Origin: Oscillospiraceae bacterium
Lineage (GTDB): Bacteria; Bacillota; Clostridia; Oscillospirales; Ruminococcaceae
Reading direction: 5' to 3'
Assembly (NCBI GenBank): GCA_017540225.1
Contig: JAFYBM010000182.1
Span: 1 to 33,014 of the forward strand
Length of the DNA: 33,014 bases
Made by a program: the position numbers and the translations under genes. Under the pieces are notes generated by a model. It made no database searches. It saw only the letters and a list, made by a program, of their open reading frames with translations, and had not been told where the DNA came from. This document shows, piece by piece, positions 6,455-14,307 of this stretch (within the stretch, counting starts at the first letter, position 1; each line of letters starts with the position of its first letter).

Positions 6455-8386
6455 TTATTCTCCGTTCATTCGCTTGACGCTGTGCCATTTGGCGAAATCC
6501 TGAAACTGCGGGTCAAGCTCACTGACCTCCGGCAGACAGCCGACAACATTATCCGGCAGCCAGTCTGCCGTGATGATCTGATCGGGCGTCAGGATCTCAT
6601 TCTGCTCGACCTTGCATTCACCGTCCTGCCCGAAGATCGGTCCGCTGAACGGATGGAAGGTTCCCTGTGTGATCTGCGCCTGCACCAGCTTCACGAGCCG
6701 CTGTGTGCCGCTCGGCAGTCTGCCGGAGCAGGCAACGTCAATTGCGCCCGAGGACATTCCCCAGTAATAATTCAGGGCTTGTGTTTCGTTTTTGTTGCTG
6801 TCGTTTTTCCATGCACCGATCAATACCGAATGCACAAGATCCTCATACAGGCTGCCCCAGTTCCAGACGGGCGCTGCCAGCCGGAACGATACGCCGCCGT
6901 AAATGCCGTAAAGGCCGAACCCCGTTTCATCGGAAAGCGGCGCACTGATGTCGCGGTCGGAGATCAGGTCGATCTGTTTGCTGCGGAAATATTCAACCGG
7001 ATCGTGATTTTGCAGCGTGGACCAGTCCAGAAAGACCATTGCCCGCGGATTGACGAGCTTGACACCCAGTGCGAATGCGCTGATTGAAGCCGGCGTGCCG
7101 TAGACCGGATAGTCCGCAATGTATCCGACACGTTCATTTTCCGTCATGGAGCCTGCAATGATGCCGGTGATGAACTTTGCCTCATAAATACGCAGATAAT
7201 AGGTGCGGAGCTGCTTATAGGAGGGATTCATGGAGCAATTGAGCAGAATGATCTCCGGATGTGCAATCGCAACGCGCATACTGACGACATGATAGACCGG
7301 CGAGGTCGTGAAGATCAGCTTGCAGCCTTCGGCAATTGCCTGCTCAATGACCGCCTCCGCCTGTTCCTCCTCACAGACATAGGATGTTGTTGTGATCGCG
7401 TCGCCGAAGGTGTCGATCAGGTAGCGGCGGCCGATCTCGTGATTGTAGCTCCAGCCGGAGCTTTGCGGATCCTTCGGATAGAGGAATGCAATATGCAGAA
7501 CCGGCGTGCCGGTCAGCGGCAGTTTTTTGGTCAGCGCGACCTTTTTGGAATCTTCGGTCGGATTCAGGATAATAGATGTGGGCTTTTCGTCGGCAAGAAC
7601 GCGGATCTCCGTCCAGATGCGGTCGATGCGTTTATGCAGCTCCAGCGAGGAAAGCCCCTGAAGCTGCGACCAGCCGTAGATTTCCAGAAAGCGCAGGAAG
7701 GCATCGCCGGTTGTGATCGGCATCCGCTGGCCGTTTTTGCTGTAATAATAGGTCTCAAACATCGAATACAGGAATTTGAGATTTTTGCGCTGCTCATCCT
7801 CCCACGGCGTGCGTTCGGCATCCGGATCCTCCATCGGCTCAACCGCCTGCACCAGACGCCGGAACCCGTCCGGCCGGCTCATCTGAATCTCATAGATGCC
7901 GGTAATGCGGTAAAATTTGAGAAATTCGCTGTAGATTTTGTATTCAACGGTATCGGTTTCCTTCGGGATGATGCGCGTGACAGAGGCAAGAATGCTGACC
8001 GCGCCGTTATAGCGCGAGACACTGACGCGCTTGTTTCCTTCGACCACATAGAACCGCTGCATATATTCATAAACAATGATCGGCTCATTGACGCCGACTT
8101 CCTGCACGGAATCATAAAGCGCCGACCATTTGCTGCCGAATTCGGTATCATAATCGAGCAGCGGCATGAAATTAGAGGCAAATGCCGAGGTTCTCTCCGA
8201 CTGTGCGGTTCCTGCGATCATGGAAATCGGAATCTCGAACTGCCCGATCGGCAGCTTGCCTTCGATCTCGCTGCGCCGCAGAATATCCTCCAGTACAGGC
8301 AGATAGGGATAGGCGCCGCGGGAAACGGCCTGCCGGTACTGCTTTTCAGCGAACTTTTGTGCTCTTGTATAATCCTGAAGTGCCAT
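6455..8386 (-). CDS. BMP-domain (PnrA/Med-like) protein with N-terminal ParB-like domain
   Basis: A 643-residue protein. Residues from about 293 to 600 are a BMP/PnrA-type periplasmic-binding fold like those of nucleoside-binding lipoproteins (LHIAFLYPKDP, GWSYNHEIGRR, IFTTSPVYH, AKFITGIIAGSM, VGYIADYP). There is no signal peptide or lipobox, so it should be cytoplasmic. Residues about 45-140 resemble the ParB/sulfiredoxin-like fold, with EPIIVYEYM, FYVVEGNKRVSV and a following strand; the GNKR matches the ParB-family G-x-R-R region. The middle (150-290) is helical and unassigned. Start: an AAGGAGT site 5 nt before this ATG; longer in-frame starts reach back through the promoter. It is the first gene after the promoter at 8450-8478. 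Known BMP proteins bind nucleosides for ABC import or act as Med-like regulators, so a cytoplasmic ligand sensor is an inference. Confidence 0.85.
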   Translation of the reverse strand: MALQDYTRAQKFAEKQYRQAVSRGAYPYLPVLEDILRRSEIEGKLPIGQFEIPISMIAGTAQSERTSAFASNFMPLLDYDTEFGSKWSALYDSVQEVGVNEPIIVYEYMQRFYVVEGNKRVSVSRYNGAVSILASVTRIIPKETDTVEYKIYSEFLKFYRITGIYEIQMSRPDGFRRLVQAVEPMEDPDAERTPWEDEQRKNLKFLYSMFETYYYSKNGQRMPITTGDAFLRFLEIYGWSQLQGLSSLELHKRIDRIWTEIRVLADEKPTSIILNPTEDSKKVALTKKLPLTGTPVLHIAFLYPKDPQSSGWSYNHEIGRRYLIDTFGDAITTTSYVCEEEQAEAVIEQAIAEGCKLIFTTSPVYHVVSMRVAIAHPEIILLNCSMNPSYKQLRTYYLRIYEAKFITGIIAGSMTENERVGYIADYPVYGTPASISAFALGVKLVNPRAMVFLDWSTLQNHDPVEYFRSKQIDLISDRDISAPLSDETGFGLYGIYGGVSFRLAAPVWNWGSLYEDLVHSVLIGAWKNDSNKNETQALNYYWGMSSGAIDVACSGRLPSGTQRLVKLVQAQITQGTFHPFSGPIFGQDGECKVEQNEILTPDQIITADWLPDNVVGCLPEVSELDPQFQDFAKWHSVKRMNGE

Positions 8387-8449
8387 GCTGTACTCCTTAG
8401 GGCCAGCGGTGCTGCGGTGCAGCACCGGATGCATCTGTTTTATGCTGAT

Positions 8450-8483
8450 ATTATAACATAATAATCTGAAAAGCGCAATGGGA
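8450..8483 (-). promoter_or_regulatory. Promoter of the BMP-domain gene cluster (conserved TCCCATTGC-type, copy 3)
   Basis: On the minus strand TTGCGC (8473-8478), a 17-bp spacer and TATAAT (8450-8455), with TG one base before the -10. TCCCA again lies directly before the -35, and a T-rich run precedes that. Expected start is near 8443, giving a leader of about 57 nt. Matches the elements at 411-444 and 25408-25441. Confidence 0.8.
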
Positions 8484-8508
8484 GATGTAAAAAAATCGAA
8501 AAAAGGTA

Positions 8509-8537
8509 TGGACTTTTTTTTCAAAATCATGTATAAT
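8509..8537 (+). promoter_or_regulatory. Promoter of the lipoprotein gene
   Basis: TGGACT (8509-8514), 17-bp spacer, TATAAT (8532-8537). It is divergent from the promoter at 8450-8483; the two -35 regions are only 30 bp apart, so a regulator bound between them could affect both. The string AATCATGTATAATA around the -10 recurs in the promoter at 10821-10849. Confidence 0.75.
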
Positions 8538-8592
8538 AGGAGTGTATCGGTTTTTATCGAACCCAACATTATGAAGGAGGCTCTTTCTACCC

Positions 8593-10008
8593 ATGAATTT
8601 TGTGAAAAAAGCCGGAGCTGTGCTGCTTGCACTGTGCAGCGTCATCTCCTGCTCATCCTGCGGTGAAAATACAGCAAACGTGATGACTGTCTCTGACCGC
8701 GATGTCCGCGCAGGTATTTACCTTTATTATGCGACCAGTGCTTATAACGAGGCAATCGAGGTGCTCCGCAAGGGCGGCGAGAATTTCGATGAGATCGAGG
8801 ACAGCAAGGGCTATGAGAAGATTCTCTCCAAAGCGGATATTGACGGAAAAACCGCCGAGGAGTGGATTCAGGACAAGGCAGAGGAATACTGCAAAACCTA
8901 TATTGCGATCGAGCAGGAATTTGATGCGCTCGGCCTGACGCTCAGCGGCGACCAGATTGCTGCCGCCGATGCAAATACCACATCCAGCATGACCTACTAC
9001 GGCGAGTTCTTCTCTAATACCGGTATCGGTGAACAGTCCGTAAAGGATATTCTGCTGAATTCCTATAAGCAGGATGCACTCTGGAACGCCTATTACGGCG
9101 AGGGCGGCTCCAAGGATATTCAGGAGCAGACGCTCTACGACCACTATAAGGACAACCATTTCCGCCTCAAGTATATTGAGATGCCGCTCAAGGACGGCGA
9201 GGGCAATCTGCTCAAAGCCGACGGCAAGGAAGAAATCGAAAAAATGGCAAACGATTACCTCAAGCGCCTCGGCAAAAAGGCGAAGAATGAGGCGGATCTC
9301 ATGGCAGAATTTGATTTCCTGATCGACGAGCACGCAAATTATGTCACATCCCTCTCGGAAGCCGCGGTCACGACGACCGATGAGGAAGGAAATACGATCA
9401 CCACGCCGACAACTGCCAAGATCACAACGGATAAGGACGGCAATACCGGCACGACCGCAACGACTGCTCCGGAAAAGGATGAGGACGCAGAGGATACATC
9501 CGGCGCAGAGGACGAGGAAAGCACCACAACGACCACAACGGCCGTTGAGGAGGCGGAAGAAGAGGAAGGCGTCGGATATGACACCGCAAAGGAGCGCGTG
9601 CTTGCCGTAAGCACAGCACCCGCTGAGGCGGAAAAGAAGGACGAGACAACAACTGAGCCTTCCTATACGCCCTGTGAAAAGGTTTATAACTGGGCTGTTG
9701 ATCCGGATACCAAGTATCTCAAGCCGGAGCTGATCAAGGATGAGGAATGCTACTATGTCGTTGTCAAGATGGATATTGAAGACCGAATGACAGGGAATGA
9801 CCTCTGGAATGCAAACGCGATTGAGAATGTCCGGCAGGAAATGTATTATGAGGAATTCCTTGATATGCTCAACCAGAAGGGCAAGGATATGGAAACCACC
9901 CGCAACAGCCGTGCGTTCAAGCGCTATAAGGTGCTCGATATTGACATTATGGGCTATAAAAACGCGCTGATGCAAAGCTATTACAGTATGTACGGCGGCG
10001 GTTACTGA
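8593..10008 (+). CDS. PrsA/SurA-like lipoprotein with Thr/Glu-rich insert
   Basis: A 471-residue secreted lipoprotein. The signal peptide has basic MNFVKKAG, a hydrophobic core and a lipobox VISC with Cys20 as the likely lipidated residue. Residues about 30-210 look like the helical SurA/PrsA N-terminal chaperone region and run into a strand typical of the start of a parvulin domain (FRLKYIEMPLKD). Residues about 255-356 are low-complexity, rich in Thr, Glu, Asp and Ala, where the rest of the isomerase domain would be expected. Residues 360-471 return to a structured C-terminus. A foldase-type chaperone role outside the membrane is inferred; peptidyl-prolyl isomerase activity is doubtful. AAGGAGG ribosome binding site. 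A strong terminator follows directly. Confidence 0.8.
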   Translation: MNFVKKAGAVLLALCSVISCSSCGENTANVMTVSDRDVRAGIYLYYATSAYNEAIEVLRKGGENFDEIEDSKGYEKILSKADIDGKTAEEWIQDKAEEYCKTYIAIEQEFDALGLTLSGDQIAAADANTTSSMTYYGEFFSNTGIGEQSVKDILLNSYKQDALWNAYYGEGGSKDIQEQTLYDHYKDNHFRLKYIEMPLKDGEGNLLKADGKEEIEKMANDYLKRLGKKAKNEADLMAEFDFLIDEHANYVTSLSEAAVTTTDEEGNTITTPTTAKITTDKDGNTGTTATTAPEKDEDAEDTSGAEDEESTTTTTTAVEEAEEEEGVGYDTAKERVLAVSTAPAEAEKKDETTTEPSYTPCEKVYNWAVDPDTKYLKPELIKDEECYYVVVKMDIEDRMTGNDLWNANAIENVRQEMYYEEFLDMLNQKGKDMETTRNSRAFKRYKVLDIDIMGYKNALMQSYYSMYGGGY

Positions 10009-10017
10009 TCGGAACAG

Positions 10018-10052
10018 ACAGGGGCACGAACGACCGTGCCCCTGTTATTTTT
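10018..10052 (+). terminator. Terminator after the lipoprotein gene
   Basis: An 11-bp perfect stem (ACAGGGGCACG/CGTGCCCCTGT) with a 6-nt loop, followed by TATTTTT. It lies only 20 bp before the start of the LUD-domain gene, leaving little room for a separate promoter. Confidence 0.9.
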
Positions 10053-10072
10053 ATGATGAAAGGATGATTGAT

Positions 10073-10747
10073 ATGTCAGAATACTCTGTGCATGAACCGA
10101 TGGGCACACAGCTTGAAATGACACTGGAGCGCACGGTCAAAGCCCTGCGGGCAAACCGCATGGATGCCTGCTGGGTGAAAACAAAGGCGGATGCGCTGGA
10201 GAAGGTCAGAGCGCTGCTGCAAAAGGGATGTACTGTCTCCTGCGGCGGCTCCATGACACTTGCGGAAAGCGGCATTATGGAGCTGCTGCGCAGCGGGGAT
10301 TACAATTTCCTTGACCGCGCAGCCGTGCAGCCGGAGGAGATTCCGGCGCTCTATCGGGCGGTTTTTTCGGCGGATGCCTATCTTATGAGCAGCAATGCCG
10401 TAACGGAGCAGGGCGAGCTTTATAATGTGGACGGCAACGGAAACCGTGTTGCCGCACTGATCTTCGGCCCGAAAGAAGTCATTGTTGTTGCGGGCGCAAA
10501 TAAGATCGTGCCGGATATTCCGGCAGCGGTGCAGCGCGTGAAGCGGCTTGCGGCGCCGGTCAATGCGATGCGCCTCAGTCAGGATACGCCCTGTGTGAAA
10601 TGCGGGATCTGTGCCGGTGTCAAGGGTGATCTTGCGGCGGGCTGCCGCGCAGAGCAGCGGATCTGCTGCTCCTATGTAGTTTCCGGATTCCAGCGGATCC
10701 CGAACCGCATTCATGTGATTCTGGTTGCCGAGAATCTGGGATACTGA
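10073..10747 (+). CDS. LUD-domain protein (LutC/YkgG-like)
   Basis: A 224-residue protein of the LUD (DUF162) family, whose better-known members take part in L-lactate oxidation (LutB, LutC). Visible features are TLERTVKALRANRMDA near the start, the SCGGSMTLAESGI loop near residue 60, SSNAVTEQGELYNVDGNGNR near residues 107-126 and FGPKEVIVVAGANKIV near 135-150. A cysteine cluster Cys174-x2-Cys177-x2-Cys180 plus three further Cys before residue 200 could bind metal or an iron-sulphur cluster, although the lutA and lutB partners are absent. Start: AAAGGA 8 nt before this ATG, preferred over an ATG 9 bases earlier. No promoter is visible between the upstream terminator and the gene, so it may depend on readthrough. 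Confidence 0.85.
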   Translation: MSEYSVHEPMGTQLEMTLERTVKALRANRMDACWVKTKADALEKVRALLQKGCTVSCGGSMTLAESGIMELLRSGDYNFLDRAAVQPEEIPALYRAVFSADAYLMSSNAVTEQGELYNVDGNGNRVAALIFGPKEVIVVAGANKIVPDIPAAVQRVKRLAAPVNAMRLSQDTPCVKCGICAGVKGDLAAGCRAEQRICCSYVVSGFQRIPNRIHVILVAENLGY

Positions 10748-10820
10748 GGCTGCCGCGCAGTTCATCGGCCGGTGCTTCTGTCGTTTTTTGCAGGGAGCCG
10801 AAAAAATTTTCATTTTCCTC

Positions 10821-10849
10821 TTGTAAATTTGCCGGAAATCATGTATAAT
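10821..10849 (+). promoter_or_regulatory. Promoter of the YfhO-type gene
   Basis: TTGTAA (10821-10826), 17-bp spacer, TATAAT (10844-10849), with transcription expected about 35-40 bp before the ATG at 10892. The 70-odd bases between the LUD gene stop and this promoter show nothing recognisable. Confidence 0.8.
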
Positions 10850-10891
10850 AATATAGTATGCACTCTATACAAAAGCAAAAGGAGGAGTTTC

Positions 10892-13800
10892 ATGGCAAAC
10901 AAGGAGAAGAAAACCGCCGAAGCGGTCAAGACCCCGCCGAAGGGCGGCGGGATCGCCGGCTGGTTTTCCCGCAACTGGTCGTATCTGGCAGCGTTTTTCC
11001 TGCCGATCATCCTGATCTACATCGCATATGCGATCTTCGGACTGTATCCGTTCGGAGAACAGTCCGTGCTTTGCCTCGACCTGAACGGTCAGTATGTCTA
11101 TTACTTCGAGGCGATCCGCGATGCCTTCCACGGGGACGGCAGCATTCTGTATAACTGGTCGCGCAATCTGTCCGGCGGTTATCAGGGTGTCATCGGCTAC
11201 TACCTTGCCTCGCCGTTTACACTGATCGTGATTCTGCTGCCGCGCACGATGATCCTCGGCGCACTGCTGATTATGATTCTGTGCAAGCTCGGCGCGGCAT
11301 CCTTTGCGTTCTGCTATTATGCACGCAAATCCAAGCACGTTTCCCCGATGCTCGGCGTCATGCTCGGCACCATGTTCGGAATGTGCGCTTACGGCATCAT
11401 TCAGACGCTTGACCCGATGTGGCTTGACGGATTGGTATGTCTGCCGTTTATTGCACTCGGTGTCGAATACCTGATCGACGACGGCCGGAAGGTCAATTAT
11501 ATTATTCCGCTTGCCCTGATCTGCATTGCGAATTTCTATATCGGCTTCATGTGCTGTATCTTCACGGGCATCTACTTTATCTACTATTTCTTCTTCGGCT
11601 CGGACAAGATCAAGCTGGACAAAAAGAATCTCAGCCGCATTCTGCTGACCTTCGGCCGGATGGCCTTTGCAACTGCGGTTGCGCTCTGCTGTGCGGCGTT
11701 CATGATTCTGCCGGTTTATCATGCACTCCAGCTCGGTAAATTCGATTTCACCAAGCCGGACTGGAGCTTCAAGACACAGTTCAATGTGCTTGATTTCATT
11801 GCCCAGTTTACCTGTGTCAATCAGTACAGCTCCGTCAATGTGCAGGGCAAGCCGGAGATCTACTGCGGTGTTCTGGCTGCATTCTGTGCGCCGCTGTTCT
11901 TCATGAACGGCCGCATTCCGCTGAAGAAAAAGCTCGGCTATGCATTCCTGTGCGTTGTGATGTTCTTCTGCATGATGATCCGTCCGGTCGATATGCTCTG
12001 GCACGGCGGACAGATGCCGAACTGGCTTCCCTTCCGCTATTCGTTCATGTTCTCGTTTATCATGCTGAGCATGGCGGCGATGACGCTGCGCTATGCAACC
12101 AGCATCAAAAAGCATCATCTTGCAGCGAGCTTTGCGGGCTTCTTTGTCCTGCTGATGATTATTAACTATTATGTCAGCCTCGGCGCAGACAAGCTCATCA
12201 ATGAACACAACCGGATGCTCGTCAACCAGAAGGGCGCCGTGTATCTTGATTCGCTGCGCTCGGTCGTGCTGACGGTCGTATTCATGGCGATCTACTGCTG
12301 CTTCATTCTGATGCTGCGGAAGAAGAATCTTTCCAAGGGACTCAGCCTGACGATCCTGTGCAGTATGCTCTCCGTCGTCGGCATGAAGCTGACCTACAAT
12401 GCAATCTGTGAGTTCAAGGATATTCACACAGAAGTATCCTATTCCACAAGAAAATCCTACCGGCAGTATGTGCAGAGCGGCCGTGATATGGTTGACAGGC
12501 TTTATGATTATGACGGCGGCTTCTACCGTGCAGAGAAAACCTATGTCCGCACGGTCAATGACAATGCAGGCTTCGGGCTGCGCGGCATTACGCATTCCAG
12601 CTCTGTGATGAATGCCAGAATCCTGACCTTCATCGAAACGATGGGCTATGCGACCAGCTCCTATTATTCCCGCTATAACGGCAATACACCGCTGGCTGAC
12701 AGTGTGCTCGGCATCAAATATGTCTTTGACAAAGGCGATGCAAATGAAAATCTCCTGAAAAAAGGCGAAAACTCCGAGATCGGTGCCGCCTATACCAGAG
12801 TTTATACCGATAAGGCGAAATCGCAGTCTGAGGAGGACATTGATGTCGGCGTATTCCAGAATCCGAATGCGCTCGGTATCGGCTATATGGTCAGCGAGGA
12901 TATTACCCGCGTCAATGCCTTCGGCAATGACAACCCGTTCAACAGTCAGAATATCCTGCTTTCGACCATCAGCGGCAACACGACCTTTACACAGGGCGGC
13001 GGCTTCAATGACTGGCACAAATATTATCATCCGGTCACTGTGACAGAGCCGATGCGCTTCAATCAGTGCTATGAGGATGCCTACGGCGATCAGCGCCGCT
13101 TCCGTGAGGACGGCTGGACGATCGAAAACGCGACCGTTCACCAGCCCGACCCGACGGTGGATATTTTCCTGCAAACGGAAACAGATGAACCGTTCTACCT
13201 GTTCTTTAAGTCGGAGACACAGAGCAAGGTCAATCTCTGGATGACCGACCAGTGGAATGACGATCCCGCTGTGATGGTCAATACAGACGGCTCCGGCGCA
13301 ACCTCGCTCGGCTCCTATTTTGAAGGCGATAACTATAAGATCCTCTATGTCGGACAGTTCCCAGCTGGACAGAAGCTCCAGCTCAGAATGACGCTGCTGA
13401 CGGATGCTGCCGGCACGAAGGAAAAGTATGCGATCATCAAGGACTTCTTCTTCATGCATTTTGATTCTCCGCTCTTTGAGCAGGATATTAAAACGCTTCA
13501 GGCACCGGAATCGCAGTGGAATCTGACAAAATGCGGCGGCAGAGTGCTTGAGGGCACCATTACCGCACGGGAAGGCCAGATGATGATGACCTCCATTCCG
13601 GCAGAGCCGGGCTGGAAGGTCTGGGTTGACGGCAAGCCGTATTCCTATCAGGAAACGATCGACGGAAAGGTTGTGGATTCACCGTATATCACGCTGTTCA
13701 AGGCAATGATCGGCGTGAAGCTCGAACCGGGTGAGCATACGGTCAAGATGAAATATACCCCGCCCGGACTGACAAGCGGTTTGTTCGCGCTGGTCTGCGG

Positions 13801-14104
13801 CATTTTCTGCATCGTGATGTTCTATATTTACGACCGCGACCACAATGAAGTGCTTGCACTGATGCGTGCAAACCGCAAGAAGGGCATCTATGAGCTGCCC
13901 TTCGAGGATGATCCCGATCCGGAGACAGCCGGTAAAAAGAAGCCGGCCGTCAATAAGGAAAAGGAGGCCGAAAAGGTCCGCGAAGAGCTGTCGGATTCCA
14001 TGATTGCCGATGAGCTGCGCAAGCTCAAGGAGCTGATGGATGAGGGCGTTCTGACGCAGGAGGAATTTAACGAGCAGAAGAAGAAACTGCTGAAAAAGAA
14101 ATAA
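10892..14104 (+). CDS. YfhO-family multispanning membrane protein with SHOCT tail
   Basis: A 1070-residue polytopic membrane protein. After a basic N-terminus, about a dozen transmembrane helices extend from residue 30 to about 510, followed by a large extracytoplasmic domain (about 515-955), one last helix near 960-980 and a cytoplasmic tail. The DLNGQYVYYFEAIRDAF and NWSRNLSGGYQG stretches are typical of YfhO (GT-C-like) proteins, which are thought to glycosylate cell-envelope polymers such as lipoteichoic acid. The last 35 residues (ADELRKLKELMDEGVLTQEE and onwards) form a SHOCT oligomerisation motif. GGAGG stands 7 nt before this ATG; longer in-frame starts lie upstream of the promoter and are rejected. 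Own promoter and terminator: a single-gene unit. Confidence 0.9.
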   Translation: MANKEKKTAEAVKTPPKGGGIAGWFSRNWSYLAAFFLPIILIYIAYAIFGLYPFGEQSVLCLDLNGQYVYYFEAIRDAFHGDGSILYNWSRNLSGGYQGVIGYYLASPFTLIVILLPRTMILGALLIMILCKLGAASFAFCYYARKSKHVSPMLGVMLGTMFGMCAYGIIQTLDPMWLDGLVCLPFIALGVEYLIDDGRKVNYIIPLALICIANFYIGFMCCIFTGIYFIYYFFFGSDKIKLDKKNLSRILLTFGRMAFATAVALCCAAFMILPVYHALQLGKFDFTKPDWSFKTQFNVLDFIAQFTCVNQYSSVNVQGKPEIYCGVLAAFCAPLFFMNGRIPLKKKLGYAFLCVVMFFCMMIRPVDMLWHGGQMPNWLPFRYSFMFSFIMLSMAAMTLRYATSIKKHHLAASFAGFFVLLMIINYYVSLGADKLINEHNRMLVNQKGAVYLDSLRSVVLTVVFMAIYCCFILMLRKKNLSKGLSLTILCSMLSVVGMKLTYNAICEFKDIHTEVSYSTRKSYRQYVQSGRDMVDRLYDYDGGFYRAEKTYVRTVNDNAGFGLRGITHSSSVMNARILTFIETMGYATSSYYSRYNGNTPLADSVLGIKYVFDKGDANENLLKKGENSEIGAAYTRVYTDKAKSQSEEDIDVGVFQNPNALGIGYMVSEDITRVNAFGNDNPFNSQNILLSTISGNTTFTQGGGFNDWHKYYHPVTVTEPMRFNQCYEDAYGDQRRFREDGWTIENATVHQPDPTVDIFLQTETDEPFYLFFKSETQSKVNLWMTDQWNDDPAVMVNTDGSGATSLGSYFEGDNYKILYVGQFPAGQKLQLRMTLLTDAAGTKEKYAIIKDFFFMHFDSPLFEQDIKTLQAPESQWNLTKCGGRVLEGTITAREGQMMMTSIPAEPGWKVWVDGKPYSYQETIDGKVVDSPYITLFKAMIGVKLEPGEHTVKMKYTPPGLTSGLFALVCGIFCIVMFYIYDRDHNEVLALMRANRKKGIYELPFEDDPDPETAGKKKPAVNKEKEAEKVREELSDSMIADELRKLKELMDEGVLTQEEFNEQKKKLLKKK

Positions 14105-14115
14105 TATCTGAAGAT

Positions 14116-14147
14116 ACCGGAGATCATAAAGATCTCCGGTTCTTTTT
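14116..14147 (+). terminator. Terminator of the YfhO-type gene
   Basis: A perfect 10-bp stem ACCGGAGATC/GATCTCCGGT with a 5-nt loop, followed by TCTTTTT, 12 bp after the stop codon. Confidence 0.92.
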
Positions 14148-14218
14148 GCACATTGCCGATTCCGCGCAAAAAACAAACGGCGATTTCTGTGCAAAACATC
14201 ACCATTGAAATTCAGGCA

Positions 14219-14247
14219 TTTACATTTTGAAAAGAATGTGATATAAT
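14219..14247 (+). promoter_or_regulatory. Promoter of the tailed membrane protein series
   Basis: TTTACA (14219-14224), 17-bp spacer, TATAAT (14242-14247). It shows that the in-frame ATG at 14251 lies at or before the transcription start, so translation must begin at 14308 with a leader of about 55 nt. Confidence 0.8.
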
Positions 14248-14307
14248 AATATGGAGTATCTGTATCCGCCGGAGGATACGGAAAAAACAGCACTGGGGGT
14301 GCGGAAC

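Noticed and set aside
8387-8632. Longer N-terminus of the BMP-domain protein starting at 8632
   Set aside because: It would run through the promoter at 8450-8483 and the divergent promoter; an AAGGAGT site marks the start at 8386.
9358-9660. Repetitive Thr/Glu codons in the lipoprotein gene as a simple-sequence repeat
   Set aside because: The codons are mixed and the reading frame is continuous through both flanks, so it is a low-complexity protein tract rather than a DNA tandem repeat.
10865-13459. An 864-codon open frame on the minus strand opposite the YfhO-type gene
   Set aside because: It lies wholly inside a gene with clear family motifs, promoter, ribosome binding site and terminator. 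Long antisense frames are common in GC-rich third-position genes. The translation shows no domain, and no ribosome binding site was seen.
14251-14307. N-terminal extension of the first tailed membrane protein from an ATG at 14251
   Set aside because: The ATG sits 4 bases after the -10 TATAAT, at or before the transcription start, and lacks a ribosome binding site; the start at 14308 has one.
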